Assembly: GCF_002794355.1 (NCBI RefSeq)
Contig: NZ_PGOI01000007.1
Coordinates: 124,001 to 188,000, forward strand
Reading direction: 5' to 3'
Origin: Pseudorhodobacter sp. MZDSW-24AT
GTDB lineage: Bacteria; Pseudomonadota; Alphaproteobacteria; Rhodobacterales; Rhodobacteraceae
DNA: 64,000 nt
Position 1 is the first letter of the stretch. Every line of letters starts with the position of its first letter. The position numbers and the translations under genes were made by a program. Below are positions 1 to 8,316 of this stretch, one piece after another. The notes below the pieces were generated by a model. It searched no databases and was not told the origin of the DNA. It saw only the letters and a program-made list of their open reading frames with translations.

Positions 1-127
1 CCGGCACGGCAAAGAGCACGATCTTGCGGCCTTTGGCCAAGGCGTGCAGCGACACCTGTTCCGGGCCCTTGTCGCCCAGCTTGATCAGGTTGGCTTCTGG
101 CAGCGTGTCGCCGGTGGAAATCGTCAT
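1..127 (-). CDS. Peroxiredoxin (Prx5/AHP1-like), 5' fragment
   Basis: Only the first 42 codons lie in the window; the gene runs off its left edge. The translated start reads MTISTGDTLPEANLIKLGDK and continues to IVLFAVP. This is the N-terminal beta strand and the approach to the peroxidatic cysteine loop in Prx5-type thiol peroxidases, which reduce peroxides with thioredoxin or glutathione. The catalytic Cys region itself lies outside the window, so the family call rests on the N-terminus alone. The gene is divergent from the FAD-dependent reductase that begins about 80 bases away, so the two share one short promoter region. Confidence 0.72.
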   Translation of the reverse strand, partial: MTISTGDTLPEANLIKLGDKGPEQVSLHALAKGRKIVLFAVP

Positions 128-207
128 GGATCTGTCCCTCTCGCGTTGCGTTCCGACTGCGGCCAGATATAGGGTCCGCCCGGTTGGGCGACCAGAGGAA
201 TATGGCG

Positions 208-1410
208 ATGCGGGTGGTGATCATCGGGGCGGGACAGGCCGGGGCGGCGCTGGCGGCCAAGCTGCGCAGTCTGGGGCATCAAGGGCCGCTGGTGGTGATC
301 GGCGACGAGCCGGCACCGCCCTATCAGCGGCCGCCTTTGTCCAAGGCCTATCTGATGGGCGAGATGGGGCCTGAACGGTTGTGGCTGCGCGGGCCGGACT
401 TCTGGGCGGAGCAGCAGGTGGAGTTGCGGCTGGGCGCGCCGGTGACGGGGCTGGATCTGGGCGCGCGCCACGTGCGGGTGGGGGGCGAGGCGCTGCCCTA
501 TGACGCGCTGGCGCTGACCACCGGGGCGGCGCCCCGGCGGCTTCCGGCGGCGGTGGGCGGCGATCTGGGCGGGGTCTATACCGTGCGCACGCTGGCCGAT
601 GTCGACCGGATGCGGCCCGAGTTCGTGCCGGGCGCCCGGGTGGTGATCGTGGGCGGCGGCTATATCGGGCTGGAAGCGGCGGCGGTGGCGTCAAAGCTGG
701 GGCTGGAGGTCACGGTGATCGAGGCGGCGCCACGCATCTTGCAACGGGTGGCCAGCCCCGAGACGGCGGCGCATATCCGCGCCTTGCACGCGCGCCACGG
801 GGTGCAGGTGATCGAAGGCGTGGCGCTGGACCGGCTGGTGGGCGACGCACGCGTGACGGCGGCGGTGATGGCCGACGGGCGCGAGCTCGCGGCGGATTTC
901 GTGATCGTCGGCGTGGGCGTCACGCCCAACACAGCGCTGGCGGCGATGGCGGGCCTGACGCTCGACAACGGGATTGCGACCGACACCTATGGCCGCACTT
1001 CGGCCCCCGGGGTTTGGGCGGCGGGGGATTGCGCGTCCTTCCCTTGGCGCGGCGGGCGCCTGCGGCTGGAATCGGTCGGCAATGCGATTGATCAGGCCGA
1101 GGTGGTGGCGGCCAATATGCTGGGGGCCGCGCTGGCCTATGAGGCGCGGCCATGGTTCTGGTCGGATCAGTATGAGTGCAAGCTTCAGATCGCCGGGCTG
1201 AACACCGGCTATGACCGGGTGATCACGCGGCCCGGCGAAGGCGACGCGGTGTCGTTCTGGTATTACCGGGGGGCCGAGCTGCTGGCACTGGACGCGATGA
1301 GCGATGCGCGCGCCTATATGGTGGGCAAGCGGTTGATCGAGGCCGGGAAATCCCCCGACCCCCGTCTGGTGGCCGACCCTGCGACCGATCTCAAGGCGCT
1401 GTTGCGATGA
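208..1410 (+). CDS. FAD-dependent pyridine nucleotide oxidoreductase (ferredoxin/rubredoxin reductase type)
   Basis: About 400 residues with the two-dinucleotide-fold layout of putidaredoxin or rhodocoxin reductases. The FAD site is G7-x-G9-x-x-G12 at the very N-terminus. The NAD(P)H site is GGGYIG around residues 149-154. A second FAD contact, AAGDC, lies in the C-terminal half. Such enzymes pass electrons from NAD(P)H to a small iron-sulfur protein, and no ferredoxin or oxygenase partner is adjacent. I chose the ATG at 208 because AGAGGA at 194-199 is spaced correctly for it; ATG 202 is too close and TTG 184 is less likely. The stop overlaps the rsmD start as ATGA, so the genes are probably translationally coupled. 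The exact electron acceptor cannot be read from sequence. Confidence 0.88.
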   Translation: MRVVIIGAGQAGAALAAKLRSLGHQGPLVVIGDEPAPPYQRPPLSKAYLMGEMGPERLWLRGPDFWAEQQVELRLGAPVTGLDLGARHVRVGGEALPYDALALTTGAAPRRLPAAVGGDLGGVYTVRTLADVDRMRPEFVPGARVVIVGGGYIGLEAAAVASKLGLEVTVIEAAPRILQRVASPETAAHIRALHARHGVQVIEGVALDRLVGDARVTAAVMADGRELAADFVIVGVGVTPNTALAAMAGLTLDNGIATDTYGRTSAPGVWAAGDCASFPWRGGRLRLESVGNAIDQAEVVAANMLGAALAYEARPWFWSDQYECKLQIAGLNTGYDRVITRPGEGDAVSFWYYRGAELLALDAMSDARAYMVGKRLIEAGKSPDPRLVADPATDLKALLR

Positions 1411-1967
1411 GGATCATCGGCGGGCGGGCGCGGGGCCTGCACCTCACTCCGCTGGGCGCGGGCGATGCGGCGGCCCATCTGCGCCCCACCTCTGACCGGG
1501 TGCGCGAGGCGATCTTCAACCTGCTGATCAATGGCGGCCATGGCCAGCCGGTCCAAGGCGCGCGGGTGCTGGATCTGTTTGCCGGCACCGGCGCCTTGGG
1601 GCTGGAGGCGCTGTCGCGCGGCGCGGCCAGCGCCTGTTTCATCGAGGAGGGCAAGGTGGCGCTGGCGCTGCTCAAGCGCAACATCGGGCTGATGCGGGCG
1701 GAGGCGCAGGCACAGGTGCTGCGCCGCGACGCCACCCGCCCGGGCGCGGCGGCGGCGGCTTTCGATCTGGTGTTTCTGGATCCGCCCTATGGCAAGGGTC
1801 TGGGCGAAAAGGCCCTTGCCGCCTGCCGCGCGGGCGGCTGGCTGGCCCCCGGCGCGCTGATCGTCTGGGAAGAGGGCAGCCCGCCCTTGCCCCCCGCCGG
1901 GCTGGACCTTGTCGACCAGCGCCGCTATGGCGACACCCATGTAACCTTGCTCAGGATGCCGGAATGA
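1407..1967 (+). CDS. rsmD: 16S rRNA (guanine(966)-N2)-methyltransferase
   Basis: This 186-residue protein has the normal length for RsmD, which methylates G966 of 16S rRNA during 30S assembly using S-adenosylmethionine. Visible motifs are RPTSDRVREAIFN at residues 26-38, typical of RsmD, the SAM-binding loop VLDLFAGTGALG near 54-65, and the catalytic N6/N2-methyltransferase motif DPPY at 125-128. Its start overlaps the preceding reductase stop, and its own stop overlaps the next HAD gene, both as ATGA. The three genes therefore form one tightly packed operon. Confidence 0.93.
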   Translation: MRIIGGRARGLHLTPLGAGDAAAHLRPTSDRVREAIFNLLINGGHGQPVQGARVLDLFAGTGALGLEALSRGAASACFIEEGKVALALLKRNIGLMRAEAQAQVLRRDATRPGAAAAAFDLVFLDPPYGKGLGEKALAACRAGGWLAPGALIVWEEGSPPLPPAGLDLVDQRRYGDTHVTLLRMPE

Positions 1968-2614
1968 CCCCCAAAGCCGTGATTTTCGATTGTGATGGGG
2001 TGGTGGTCGACAGCGAAGAGATGACCTTCGTCCTGTTGGCCGAGGATTTCGCCCGCCATGGGCTGCACCTTTCGGTCGACACCATCGCGCGCGATTTCAT
2101 TGGCGGCACCATGCGCGATCTGGCCTTGCGCGCGCGGGCGGCAGGGGCGGATTTGCCCGAGGATTGGGTCGAGACCTTTTACGAAACGCTTTACACCCAT
2201 CTTGCCGCGGGCACCCCGCTGATCCCCGGCATTCTGGAGGTGCTCGACGCGCTTGACGCGGCGGGGATCCCCTTTGCGATGGGCTCGAACGGGTCGGACC
2301 GCAAGATGCAGATCACCTTGGGCCAGCATCCGGGGCTGCTCGCGCGGTTCCGTGGCCACCTCTATTCCGGGCAAACGCTGGGCGCGCCCAAGCCCGCGCC
2401 CGATCTTTACCTGCACGCGGCCCGCGCGCTGGGCGTGGCCCCGGCCGATTGCGTGGTGATCGAGGACAGCCCGACGGGCGCGCGCGCGGCGCGCGCCGCA
2501 GGCATGCGCTGTCTGGGCTACGCCGCGCATACCCCGGCCGAGCGGCTGGTGGCGGTGGGGGCCGAGCCTTTCACCGACATGGCCGCCTTGCCCGGCCTCA
2601 TCGGCCTGCGCTGA
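1964..2614 (+). CDS. HAD-superfamily hydrolase (phosphoglycolate phosphatase/beta-phosphoglucomutase type)
   Basis: A 216-residue HAD protein with the catalytic motif FDCDGVVVDS (nucleophile D9, acid/base D11), a helical cap region, a motif II serine in GSNGS, and a C-terminal acidic motif in VVIEDSPTGARAA. This is the class that includes beta-phosphoglucomutase and YieH/GPH-like sugar phosphatases. The substrate cannot be assigned from sequence. It is the last gene of the reductase-rsmD-HAD operon. Downstream lies one copy of the dispersed intergenic repeat. Confidence 0.85.
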   Translation: MTPKAVIFDCDGVVVDSEEMTFVLLAEDFARHGLHLSVDTIARDFIGGTMRDLALRARAAGADLPEDWVETFYETLYTHLAAGTPLIPGILEVLDALDAAGIPFAMGSNGSDRKMQITLGQHPGLLARFRGHLYSGQTLGAPKPAPDLYLHAARALGVAPADCVVIEDSPTGARAARAAGMRCLGYAAHTPAERLVAVGAEPFTDMAALPGLIGLR

Positions 2615-2623
2615 CCCCACCCG

Positions 2624-2722
2624 TCATCTGTTTCCAAATATCCCCCGCGCGGAGCGCAGCCTCCGAGCGGGTTGCGGCTTTGCCGCAGACGTGAGAAAAA
2701 ACAGCGCGCGCGTCAGCGCGCA
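2624..2722 (+). repeat. Dispersed intergenic repeat, copy A
   Basis: This stretch just after the HAD stop codon resembles those after the esterase gene (6.67 kb) and between rppH and ubiH (60.2-60.5 kb). It has a T/A-rich core (TTTCCAAATATCCCCCGCGC, 2630-2649), then CGGAGCGCA, then small hairpins: GCGG-N5-CCGC at 2674-2686 and GCGCGC-N6-GCGCGC at 2704-2721. It lies between convergent genes, so a terminator or mRNA 3'-end role is plausible. This copy is more diverged than copies B and D. Confidence 0.5.
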
Positions 2723-2742
2723 CCATATTCTTAAAAACCCTT

Positions 2743-5271
2743 TTAATCCGCCGTGCGCAGCACTTGGGCAGGCCGGGCCGACAGTGGGCGCAAGGCGAAG
2801 GCAAGCCCGGCGGCCAGCGTGGCCAGCACCCCGCCGATCACGATGGCCAAGGCCGAGACGGGTTCAAAGCGGTAGCTGCTGTCCATCACGAAATGCATCA
2901 CCGCCCAGCCTGCAAGCCCGCCGGCCACGATCGCCACCCCTCCGGCGGCGGCCCCCATCAGCCCTGCGCGCAAGGCAAAGCTGGCCAGAATGCGCCCGCG
3001 GGTGGCGCCCAGCGTTTTGAGCACCGCGGCCTCATAGACCCGCGCCCGCTCCCCTGCCGCTGCTGCGCCGATCAGCACCACAAAGCCGGTGAGCAGCGTG
3101 GCCGCCGCCGCCCAAGCGGTGGCGGTAGCGATGGCGCCCAGCGCCTCGGTCACGCGGTCGATGGCGTCTTTCACGCGCACGGCGGTGATGTTGGGATAGG
3201 CACGCGACAGGTCGCGCAGGATGGCGGCCTCGGCCTCGGGCTCGGCATAGACGGTGGCGATATGCGTGTGCGGCGCCCCGGCGAGGGCCGCCGGGTTCAG
3301 CGTCATCACAAAGCCCATCCCGGCGCTGGAGAAATCCACCTGCCGGAAGCTGGTGATGGTGGCGGTGATCTCGCGCCCCAGGATGTTGGTGGTGATGGTG
3401 TCGCCCAGCTTCAGCCCCATCTCGGCGGCCTCTTCGGCGGCAAAGCTGATCTGCGGCGCGCCCGTGTAATCGGCGGGCCACCATTCGCCGGCGGTCACCG
3501 TGGTGGTCTCCGACGGGGTGGCCGCATAGGTGACGCCACGGTCGCCGCGCACCACCCAATGCTCGCCCGCCACCTCACGCGCGGGGCGGCCGTTGATCTG
3601 GGTCACCACCCCGCGCAGCATCGGGGCGCTTTCCACCCGGCTGACCGCCGGATCGGTGTTCACCCGCTCCAGAAAGCCATCGATCTGATCCGGCTGGATG
3701 TCGACAAAGAAATAGGAGGGCGCGCGGTCAGGCAGATCCTGCGCGATGGACAAACGCAGGTTGGATTCGATCTGCCCCACCGCCGCCAGCACCGACAGGC
3801 CAAGGCCCAGCGAGAGCACCACGCTGGTCGCCTCGGCCCGCGGCCCGCCGATGGCGGCCAGCGCAAGGCGCAGGCCCACGCGCCCCCGGGTGAGCCCGGT
3901 GCGCGCCAGCCGATGCGCCGCGTGACGCAGGCCCCAGGCCGATGCGGCCAGCACGGCCAGCGCCCCGGCGATGCCCGCAGCCGAGCCCAGCGCCAGTTCC
4001 GGCACGCCGGAAAACCACACCGCGCCCAGCACCAGCAGCAGCAAAAGCGCCGCCACGCCCAGCGCGGCAGGCCAGCCCGCCCAGCCATCGCGCCCTGCCC
4101 CGCGATAGAGCGCCGCCGCCCGCAGGTTGCGGGTGCGCGCCAGCGGCCAGAGCGTGAAGACAAAGGCGGTGGTCAGGCCATAGAAGGCCGCCTCCAGCAG
4201 GGGCAGCGGATAGGGCCGGAAGATCACCGGCAAAGGCAAGGAGGCCGAGATCACCGGCGCCAGTGCCATCGGAATCAGCGTGCCCATCAGCAGCCCCAGC
4301 GCCACGCCAAAACCCGCCAGCACGGCGATCTGCATAAGGTAGATGCGAAAGATCATGCGCCCTTCGGCACCCAGCGTTTTCAGCGTGGCAATGGTCGCCA
4401 CCTTGCCATCCAGATAGGCACGCACGGCAGAAGACACCCCCACCCCGCCCACGGCCAGACCCGCCAGCCCCACAAGGATGAGGAAAGATCCCATGCGTTC
4501 GACAAACCGCTCCACCCCCGGGGTGGCGCGGCGGCTGTCTTGCCAGCGCACGCCGTTTTCGCGGTAAAGCGCCTCGGTCTGTTCTTCCAGCGCGGCTAGG
4601 TCGCTGCCCGGCGGCAGGGTCATGCGGTATTCGGTTTCATAAAGCGACCCCGGCCCGATCAGGCCCGACTGCGCCAGATCGGCCGTAAGCACCATGGTGC
4701 GCGGGCCAAGGGTAAAGCCTTGGGTGGCGGAATCGGGTTCGCGCAGCAGCACGGCGCCCAAGTGAAACTCCTGCACGCCCAGACGGAAGGTTTCACCCGG
4801 GGTGAGGCCAAGCCGGTCGACCAGCACCCGGTCCATCACAGCGCCGGGCAGGCCGTTCACCGGGGCAAAGGCCTGCGCCAGCGGGATGTCGGGTTCCAGC
4901 GCCACCTCGCCCAACAGGGGGTAGGCCGCATCCACCGCCTTGATCTGGGTCAGCGCGGTGTCATCGCCGCGCACGGCCATCGAGCGGAAATCCACCACTT
5001 CGGACAGGCCGGTGGAGATGCTTTCCATATAGGCGCGCTCGGCCTCGTCGGCGAAGCGATAGGTGAATTCCATCTGCGCATCGCCGCCCAGCAGCACCGA
5101 GCCCTGATCGCGCAAACCCGCCTCGATGGCGGCGCGGACCATGCCGACCGAGGCAATGGCCATCACCCCCAGCGCAAGGCAGGCCAGAAAGATGCGAAAG
5201 CCGCGCAGGCCGCCGCGCAATTCGCGCCGCGCCAGACGCCAGGCCAAAGGCCACCCAGCCAGCCCGCTCAT
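2743..5271 (-). CDS. ABC transporter permease, YbbP/FtsX family
   Basis: This 842-residue membrane protein matches the YbbP-type permease, which is about 800 residues in E. coli. It has an N-terminal membrane anchor near residues 20-45, a large periplasmic domain, a group of membrane segments around 260-450, a second soluble domain, and a C-terminal FtsX-like block. YbbAP-type systems act as exporters or mechanotransmission ABC complexes rather than classical importers. Its start overlaps the stop of the ATPase gene as ATGA. The ybbA-ybbP-tesA neighbourhood is the same as in enterobacteria, which supports the assignment. The substrate is unknown. Confidence 0.88.
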   Translation of the reverse strand: MSGLAGWPLAWRLARRELRGGLRGFRIFLACLALGVMAIASVGMVRAAIEAGLRDQGSVLLGGDAQMEFTYRFADEAERAYMESISTGLSEVVDFRSMAVRGDDTALTQIKAVDAAYPLLGEVALEPDIPLAQAFAPVNGLPGAVMDRVLVDRLGLTPGETFRLGVQEFHLGAVLLREPDSATQGFTLGPRTMVLTADLAQSGLIGPGSLYETEYRMTLPPGSDLAALEEQTEALYRENGVRWQDSRRATPGVERFVERMGSFLILVGLAGLAVGGVGVSSAVRAYLDGKVATIATLKTLGAEGRMIFRIYLMQIAVLAGFGVALGLLMGTLIPMALAPVISASLPLPVIFRPYPLPLLEAAFYGLTTAFVFTLWPLARTRNLRAAALYRGAGRDGWAGWPAALGVAALLLLLVLGAVWFSGVPELALGSAAGIAGALAVLAASAWGLRHAAHRLARTGLTRGRVGLRLALAAIGGPRAEATSVVLSLGLGLSVLAAVGQIESNLRLSIAQDLPDRAPSYFFVDIQPDQIDGFLERVNTDPAVSRVESAPMLRGVVTQINGRPAREVAGEHWVVRGDRGVTYAATPSETTTVTAGEWWPADYTGAPQISFAAEEAAEMGLKLGDTITTNILGREITATITSFRQVDFSSAGMGFVMTLNPAALAGAPHTHIATVYAEPEAEAAILRDLSRAYPNITAVRVKDAIDRVTEALGAIATATAWAAAATLLTGFVVLIGAAAAGERARVYEAAVLKTLGATRGRILASFALRAGLMGAAAGGVAIVAGGLAGWAVMHFVMDSSYRFEPVSALAIVIGGVLATLAAGLAFALRPLSARPAQVLRTAD

Positions 5272-5966
5272 TCGGCGGCCGCCTTCATATGGCTGTCATC
5301 GGTGATGCGGCCATCGGCCAGACGCACCACCCTGTCGCAACGCGCCGCCAGCTCGGGCGCATGGGTCACAAGCACCAGCGTGGCGCCATGACGGTCGCGC
5401 AGGCCAAAGAGCATGTCCATGATCGCGGTGCCGTTGACCCCATCCAGATTGCCCGTCGGCTCATCCGCCAACAGGATCGCCGGGCGGGGCGCTGCGGCGC
5501 GGGCCAGCGCCACGCGCTGCTGCTCGCCCCCCGAGAGTTGCTTGGGGTAATGATCCAGCCGCGACCCAAGGCCCACGCTGCGCAATTCCTCGGCCGCGCG
5601 GTCAAAGGCATCGGCCACCCCCGCGAGTTCCAGTGGCACGGCCACGTTTTCCAGCGCGGTCATGGTGGGGATCAGGTGGAAAGACTGGAACACCACCCCC
5701 ATATTGCTTCTGCGAAAGCGCGCGAGGGCATCTTCGTCCAAGGCGGTCAGGTCCGACCCCAGCGCCAGAACAGACCCGGATGTGGCGCGTTCCAGCCCGC
5801 CCATCAGCATAAGGAGCGATGACTTGCCAGACCCGGACGGACCGATCAGCCCCAATGTCTCGCCTTGCGCGACGTTCAGGGTGATGCCCTTCAAAATCTC
5901 GACCGGCCCAGCATTGCCTGCCAATGTCAGCGTCGCATCCTTCAACGCCAGAACGGTCTGAACCAT
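5268..5966 (-). CDS. ABC transporter ATP-binding protein, YbbA-like
   Basis: A 232-residue ATPase of the LolD/MacB/YbbA group. Walker A is GPSGSGKS at residues 42-49, the ABC signature is LSGGEQQR, and Walker B is ILLADEPTGNLD, followed by the switch histidine in LVTHAPEL. It partners the FtsX-type permease immediately downstream. I chose the ATG at 5966, giving MVQTVLALKD, because the residues upstream do not fit the family. This start overlaps the potential start of the divergent esterase gene, so the 5' ends of the two genes collide. Confidence 0.9.
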   Translation of the reverse strand: MVQTVLALKDATLTLAGNAGPVEILKGITLNVAQGETLGLIGPSGSGKSSLLMLMGGLERATSGSVLALGSDLTALDEDALARFRRSNMGVVFQSFHLIPTMTALENVAVPLELAGVADAFDRAAEELRSVGLGSRLDHYPKQLSGGEQQRVALARAAAPRPAILLADEPTGNLDGVNGTAIMDMLFGLRDRHGATLVLVTHAPELAARCDRVVRLADGRITDDSHMKAAAE

Positions 5967-6654
5967 GATCTTATCCTTTATGCTGTCCCGAGTTGGATAT
6001 GGCGCATCGCGCGCGATCCGCAACCTAGGCCTCACGCTGGCGTTATCCTTTTCCGTCGCGGGCGCGGCAAATGCCCAAGGCGTGACCGTTTTTGCCTTGG
6101 GAGACAGCCTGACGGCAGGCTATGGCCTGCCCGAACCCGAAGGGCTGGTGCCCCAGCTGAACGCTTGGCTGGCGGATCAGGGGGCCGAGGTGACGGTGCT
6201 GAACGGCGGCGTGTCGGGGGACACTTCGGCGGGCGGGCTGTCGCGGCTGGCGTGGAGCCTGACGCCCGAGGTGGATGCGCTGATCGTCACGCTGGGCGGC
6301 AATGATCTCTTGCGCGGCCTGCAACCCGGCGTCACCCGCAGCAATATCGAGGCCATCCTGAAAGAGGCGCAGGCGCGCGACCTGCCGGTGCTGTTGATCG
6401 GGATGGAAGCGCCGGGGAACTTCGGACCCGCCTACAAGACCGCCTTTGATGGTCTTTATCCCGAGCTTGCCGCACAATATGAGGCGCTGCTGATCGACAG
6501 CTATTTCGGGCTGATCGACCCCAAGGCCAGCGACCCCGGCCAGATCGCGCAATATATGCAGGCGGATGGCATCCACCCCAATGCCCAAGGCGTGCAGCGC
6601 GCGGTGGAAAGCCTTGGCCCGCGCGTGCTTGAGCTTGTCGCGCAGATCGACTGA
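5965..6654 (+). CDS. Arylesterase / lysophospholipase L1-like SGNH hydrolase (TesA-like)
   Basis: A secreted GDSL/SGNH hydrolase of up to 229 residues. Block I is GDSLTAGYG with the nucleophile Ser at about residue 48, block III is GGNDLLRG, and block V is DGIHPN carrying the Asp/His pair. A signal peptide is clear (a hydrophobic stretch ending AGAANA before QG), so it should act in the periplasm on esters or lysophospholipids. The ATG at 5965 overlaps the divergent ABC gene start. The in-frame ATG at 5980 also gives a complete signal peptide and may be the true start. It is adjacent to and divergent from ybbA, as tesA is in E. coli. Confidence 0.88.
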   Translation: MILSFMLSRVGYGASRAIRNLGLTLALSFSVAGAANAQGVTVFALGDSLTAGYGLPEPEGLVPQLNAWLADQGAEVTVLNGGVSGDTSAGGLSRLAWSLTPEVDALIVTLGGNDLLRGLQPGVTRSNIEAILKEAQARDLPVLLIGMEAPGNFGPAYKTAFDGLYPELAAQYEALLIDSYFGLIDPKASDPGQIAQYMQADGIHPNAQGVQRAVESLGPRVLELVAQID

Positions 6655-6671
6655 GTGCGCGCGACCGATGG

Positions 6672-6768
6672 GGTTTGCACCTTTCTGAAATACTCCCGCG
6701 CGGAGCGCATCCGACAGCGGGTCCGGGTGCGCCGCCCGCGGTGAGGCGCGCGCTTGGGGGCGCGCTTT
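6672..6768 (+). repeat. Dispersed intergenic repeat, copy B, with terminator-like hairpin
   Basis: The core beginning TTGCACCTTTCTGAAATAC at 6674 is identical over about 25 bases to copy D at 60.42 kb. It is followed by GCGCGGAGCGCA, as in copy A. The element ends in a hairpin GCGCGC-TTGGGG-GCGCGC at 6748-6765 followed by TTT, which would work as a weak terminator for the esterase gene. No coding potential was seen in the remaining bases before 6889. Confidence 0.6.
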
Positions 6769-6888
6769 GCGACGCAACATTGTATCCGGCACAGGACGGG
6801 GCTTGATGCAGGCGCGGGGACGGGTCATTCCTGCCCTGCCCCGTTTTCGCCCTGCCCCGTTTTTCCCTGCCCGCCCTGAGGTTCGCGC

Positions 6889-8316
6889 ATGACCCTGCTC
6901 GCCGATCTGACCGCCCTTCTGGGCCCTGCCCATGTGCTGACCGGAGCCGATGTCGCGCGGTTTGCGCAGGACTGGACCGGGAAATACGCGGGCGCGCCGC
7001 TGGCGGTGGTGCGGCCCGCCAGCACCGAAGAGGTGGCGGCCTGTCTGCGGATCGCCGCGCGCCATGGCGTAGCGGTGGTGCCGGTGTCGGGTAACACCGG
7101 GCTGGTGGGGGGCACCCATACCACGGCGGGGGTGATGATCAGTCTGGAGCGGATGAACCGCATCCGCGATCTGAACCCGGTCGCGCGCACCGCCACGGTC
7201 GAGGCCGGGGTGATCCTGTCCACCTTGCATGATGCGGCGGCGGCGCAGGGGCTTTACTTTCCGCTGTGGTTTGGCGCGCGCGGCTCGGCCATGATCGGCG
7301 GGGTGCTGTCCACCAATGCGGGCGGGTCCAATGTGCTGCGCTATGGCTCCACCCGCGCGCTTTGCCTTGGGCTGGAGGTGGTGCTGGCCGATGGGCGGGT
7401 GCTGAACCTGATGAGCGCGCTGCACAAGGACAATTCCGGCTATGCCTTGCGCGATCTGTTCATCGGGGCCGAAGGCACGCTGGGCATCATCACGGCGGCG
7501 GTGATGAAGCTGGTGCCTGCCCCGCGCGCCCATGCCACCGCCACGCTGGCGCTGCGCGATCTGCGGGCGGCGCCGCGGCTTTTGAACCGGCTGCAAGAGG
7601 CTTCGGGCGGCTTGGTGGAGGCCTTCGAGTTCATGCCTGCCAGCTATTCCCGCCGTCTGGCGGACGTGCGCCCCGATCTGGGCCAGCCTTTTGCCGAGAT
7701 CGCGGAGGTGACGATCCTGACGGAACTGGCCGCGACGGCGCCGGCGCTGTGCGCGGTGGGCGAGGATGGCACGGTGCCCTTGGCCGGGGTGTTGGAGCGC
7801 ACAGTGGCCGCGCTGATGGAAGAGGGCGTGATCCTGGATGCCATCGTGGCGCAAAGCGAGGCGCAGCGGCGCGCGATGTGGGCGCGGCGCGAGGCGGCGG
7901 CGGAGATCACCTTTGCCAAGCGGCCGTTCGTCGACACCGATATCGCGGTGCCGCTCGACCGGGCGGCGGATTTTCTGGACGCGATCCACGCCCGCCTGCA
8001 GGCGGTGCCACAGGCAGCCGAGACGCTGACGGTGGCGCATCTGGGCGATGGCAATCTGCATTTCACGGTGTTCCCCGCCGACGGGTCTGACGCCACCTAT
8101 GACCGGGTGATCACCCTGATCGAGGATGTGGTGGCGGAATTGGGCGGCAGTTTCTCGGCCGAGCATGGGGTGGGGCTGTCGAAACGGGCGTCGATGGCGC
8201 GGCGCAAGGACCCGGTGGCGCTGGCGGTGATGCGCAGCGTCAAGGCCGCGCTGGACCCTGACGGGCGGATGAACCCCGGCAAGGTGCTGCCGCCCGCCGG
8301 GGATGCGGCACCATGA
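6889..8316 (+). CDS. FAD-binding oxidoreductase, GlcD/D-2-hydroxyacid dehydrogenase type
   Basis: A 475-residue flavoprotein. The N-terminal FAD_binding_4 (PCMH) domain shows PVSGNTGLVGGTHT near residues 65-78, and the C-terminal FAD-oxidase domain contains HLGDGNLHF and FSAEHGVGLSKR. This architecture is shared by glycolate oxidase GlcD, D-lactate dehydrogenase and D-2-hydroxyglutarate dehydrogenase, which oxidise a D-2-hydroxyacid and feed electrons to an acceptor or quinone. There is no glcE or glcF next to it, so a stand-alone D-2-hydroxyacid dehydrogenase is more likely than glycolate oxidase. The stop codon overlaps the MFS start as ATGA, suggesting the transporter moves a related metabolite. 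Confidence 0.87.
   Translation: MTLLADLTALLGPAHVLTGADVARFAQDWTGKYAGAPLAVVRPASTEEVAACLRIAARHGVAVVPVSGNTGLVGGTHTTAGVMISLERMNRIRDLNPVARTATVEAGVILSTLHDAAAAQGLYFPLWFGARGSAMIGGVLSTNAGGSNVLRYGSTRALCLGLEVVLADGRVLNLMSALHKDNSGYALRDLFIGAEGTLGIITAAVMKLVPAPRAHATATLALRDLRAAPRLLNRLQEASGGLVEAFEFMPASYSRRLADVRPDLGQPFAEIAEVTILTELAATAPALCAVGEDGTVPLAGVLERTVAALMEEGVILDAIVAQSEAQRRAMWARREAAAEITFAKRPFVDTDIAVPLDRAADFLDAIHARLQAVPQAAETLTVAHLGDGNLHFTVFPADGSDATYDRVITLIEDVVAELGGSFSAEHGVGLSKRASMARRKDPVALAVMRSVKAALDPDGRMNPGKVLPPAGDAAP

Noticed and set aside
2764-4599. Long open frame opposite the ABC permease gene
   Set aside because: It is antisense to a well-conserved permease, and its translation is rich in Gly, His, Arg and Gln, typical of a shadow frame in high-GC DNA.
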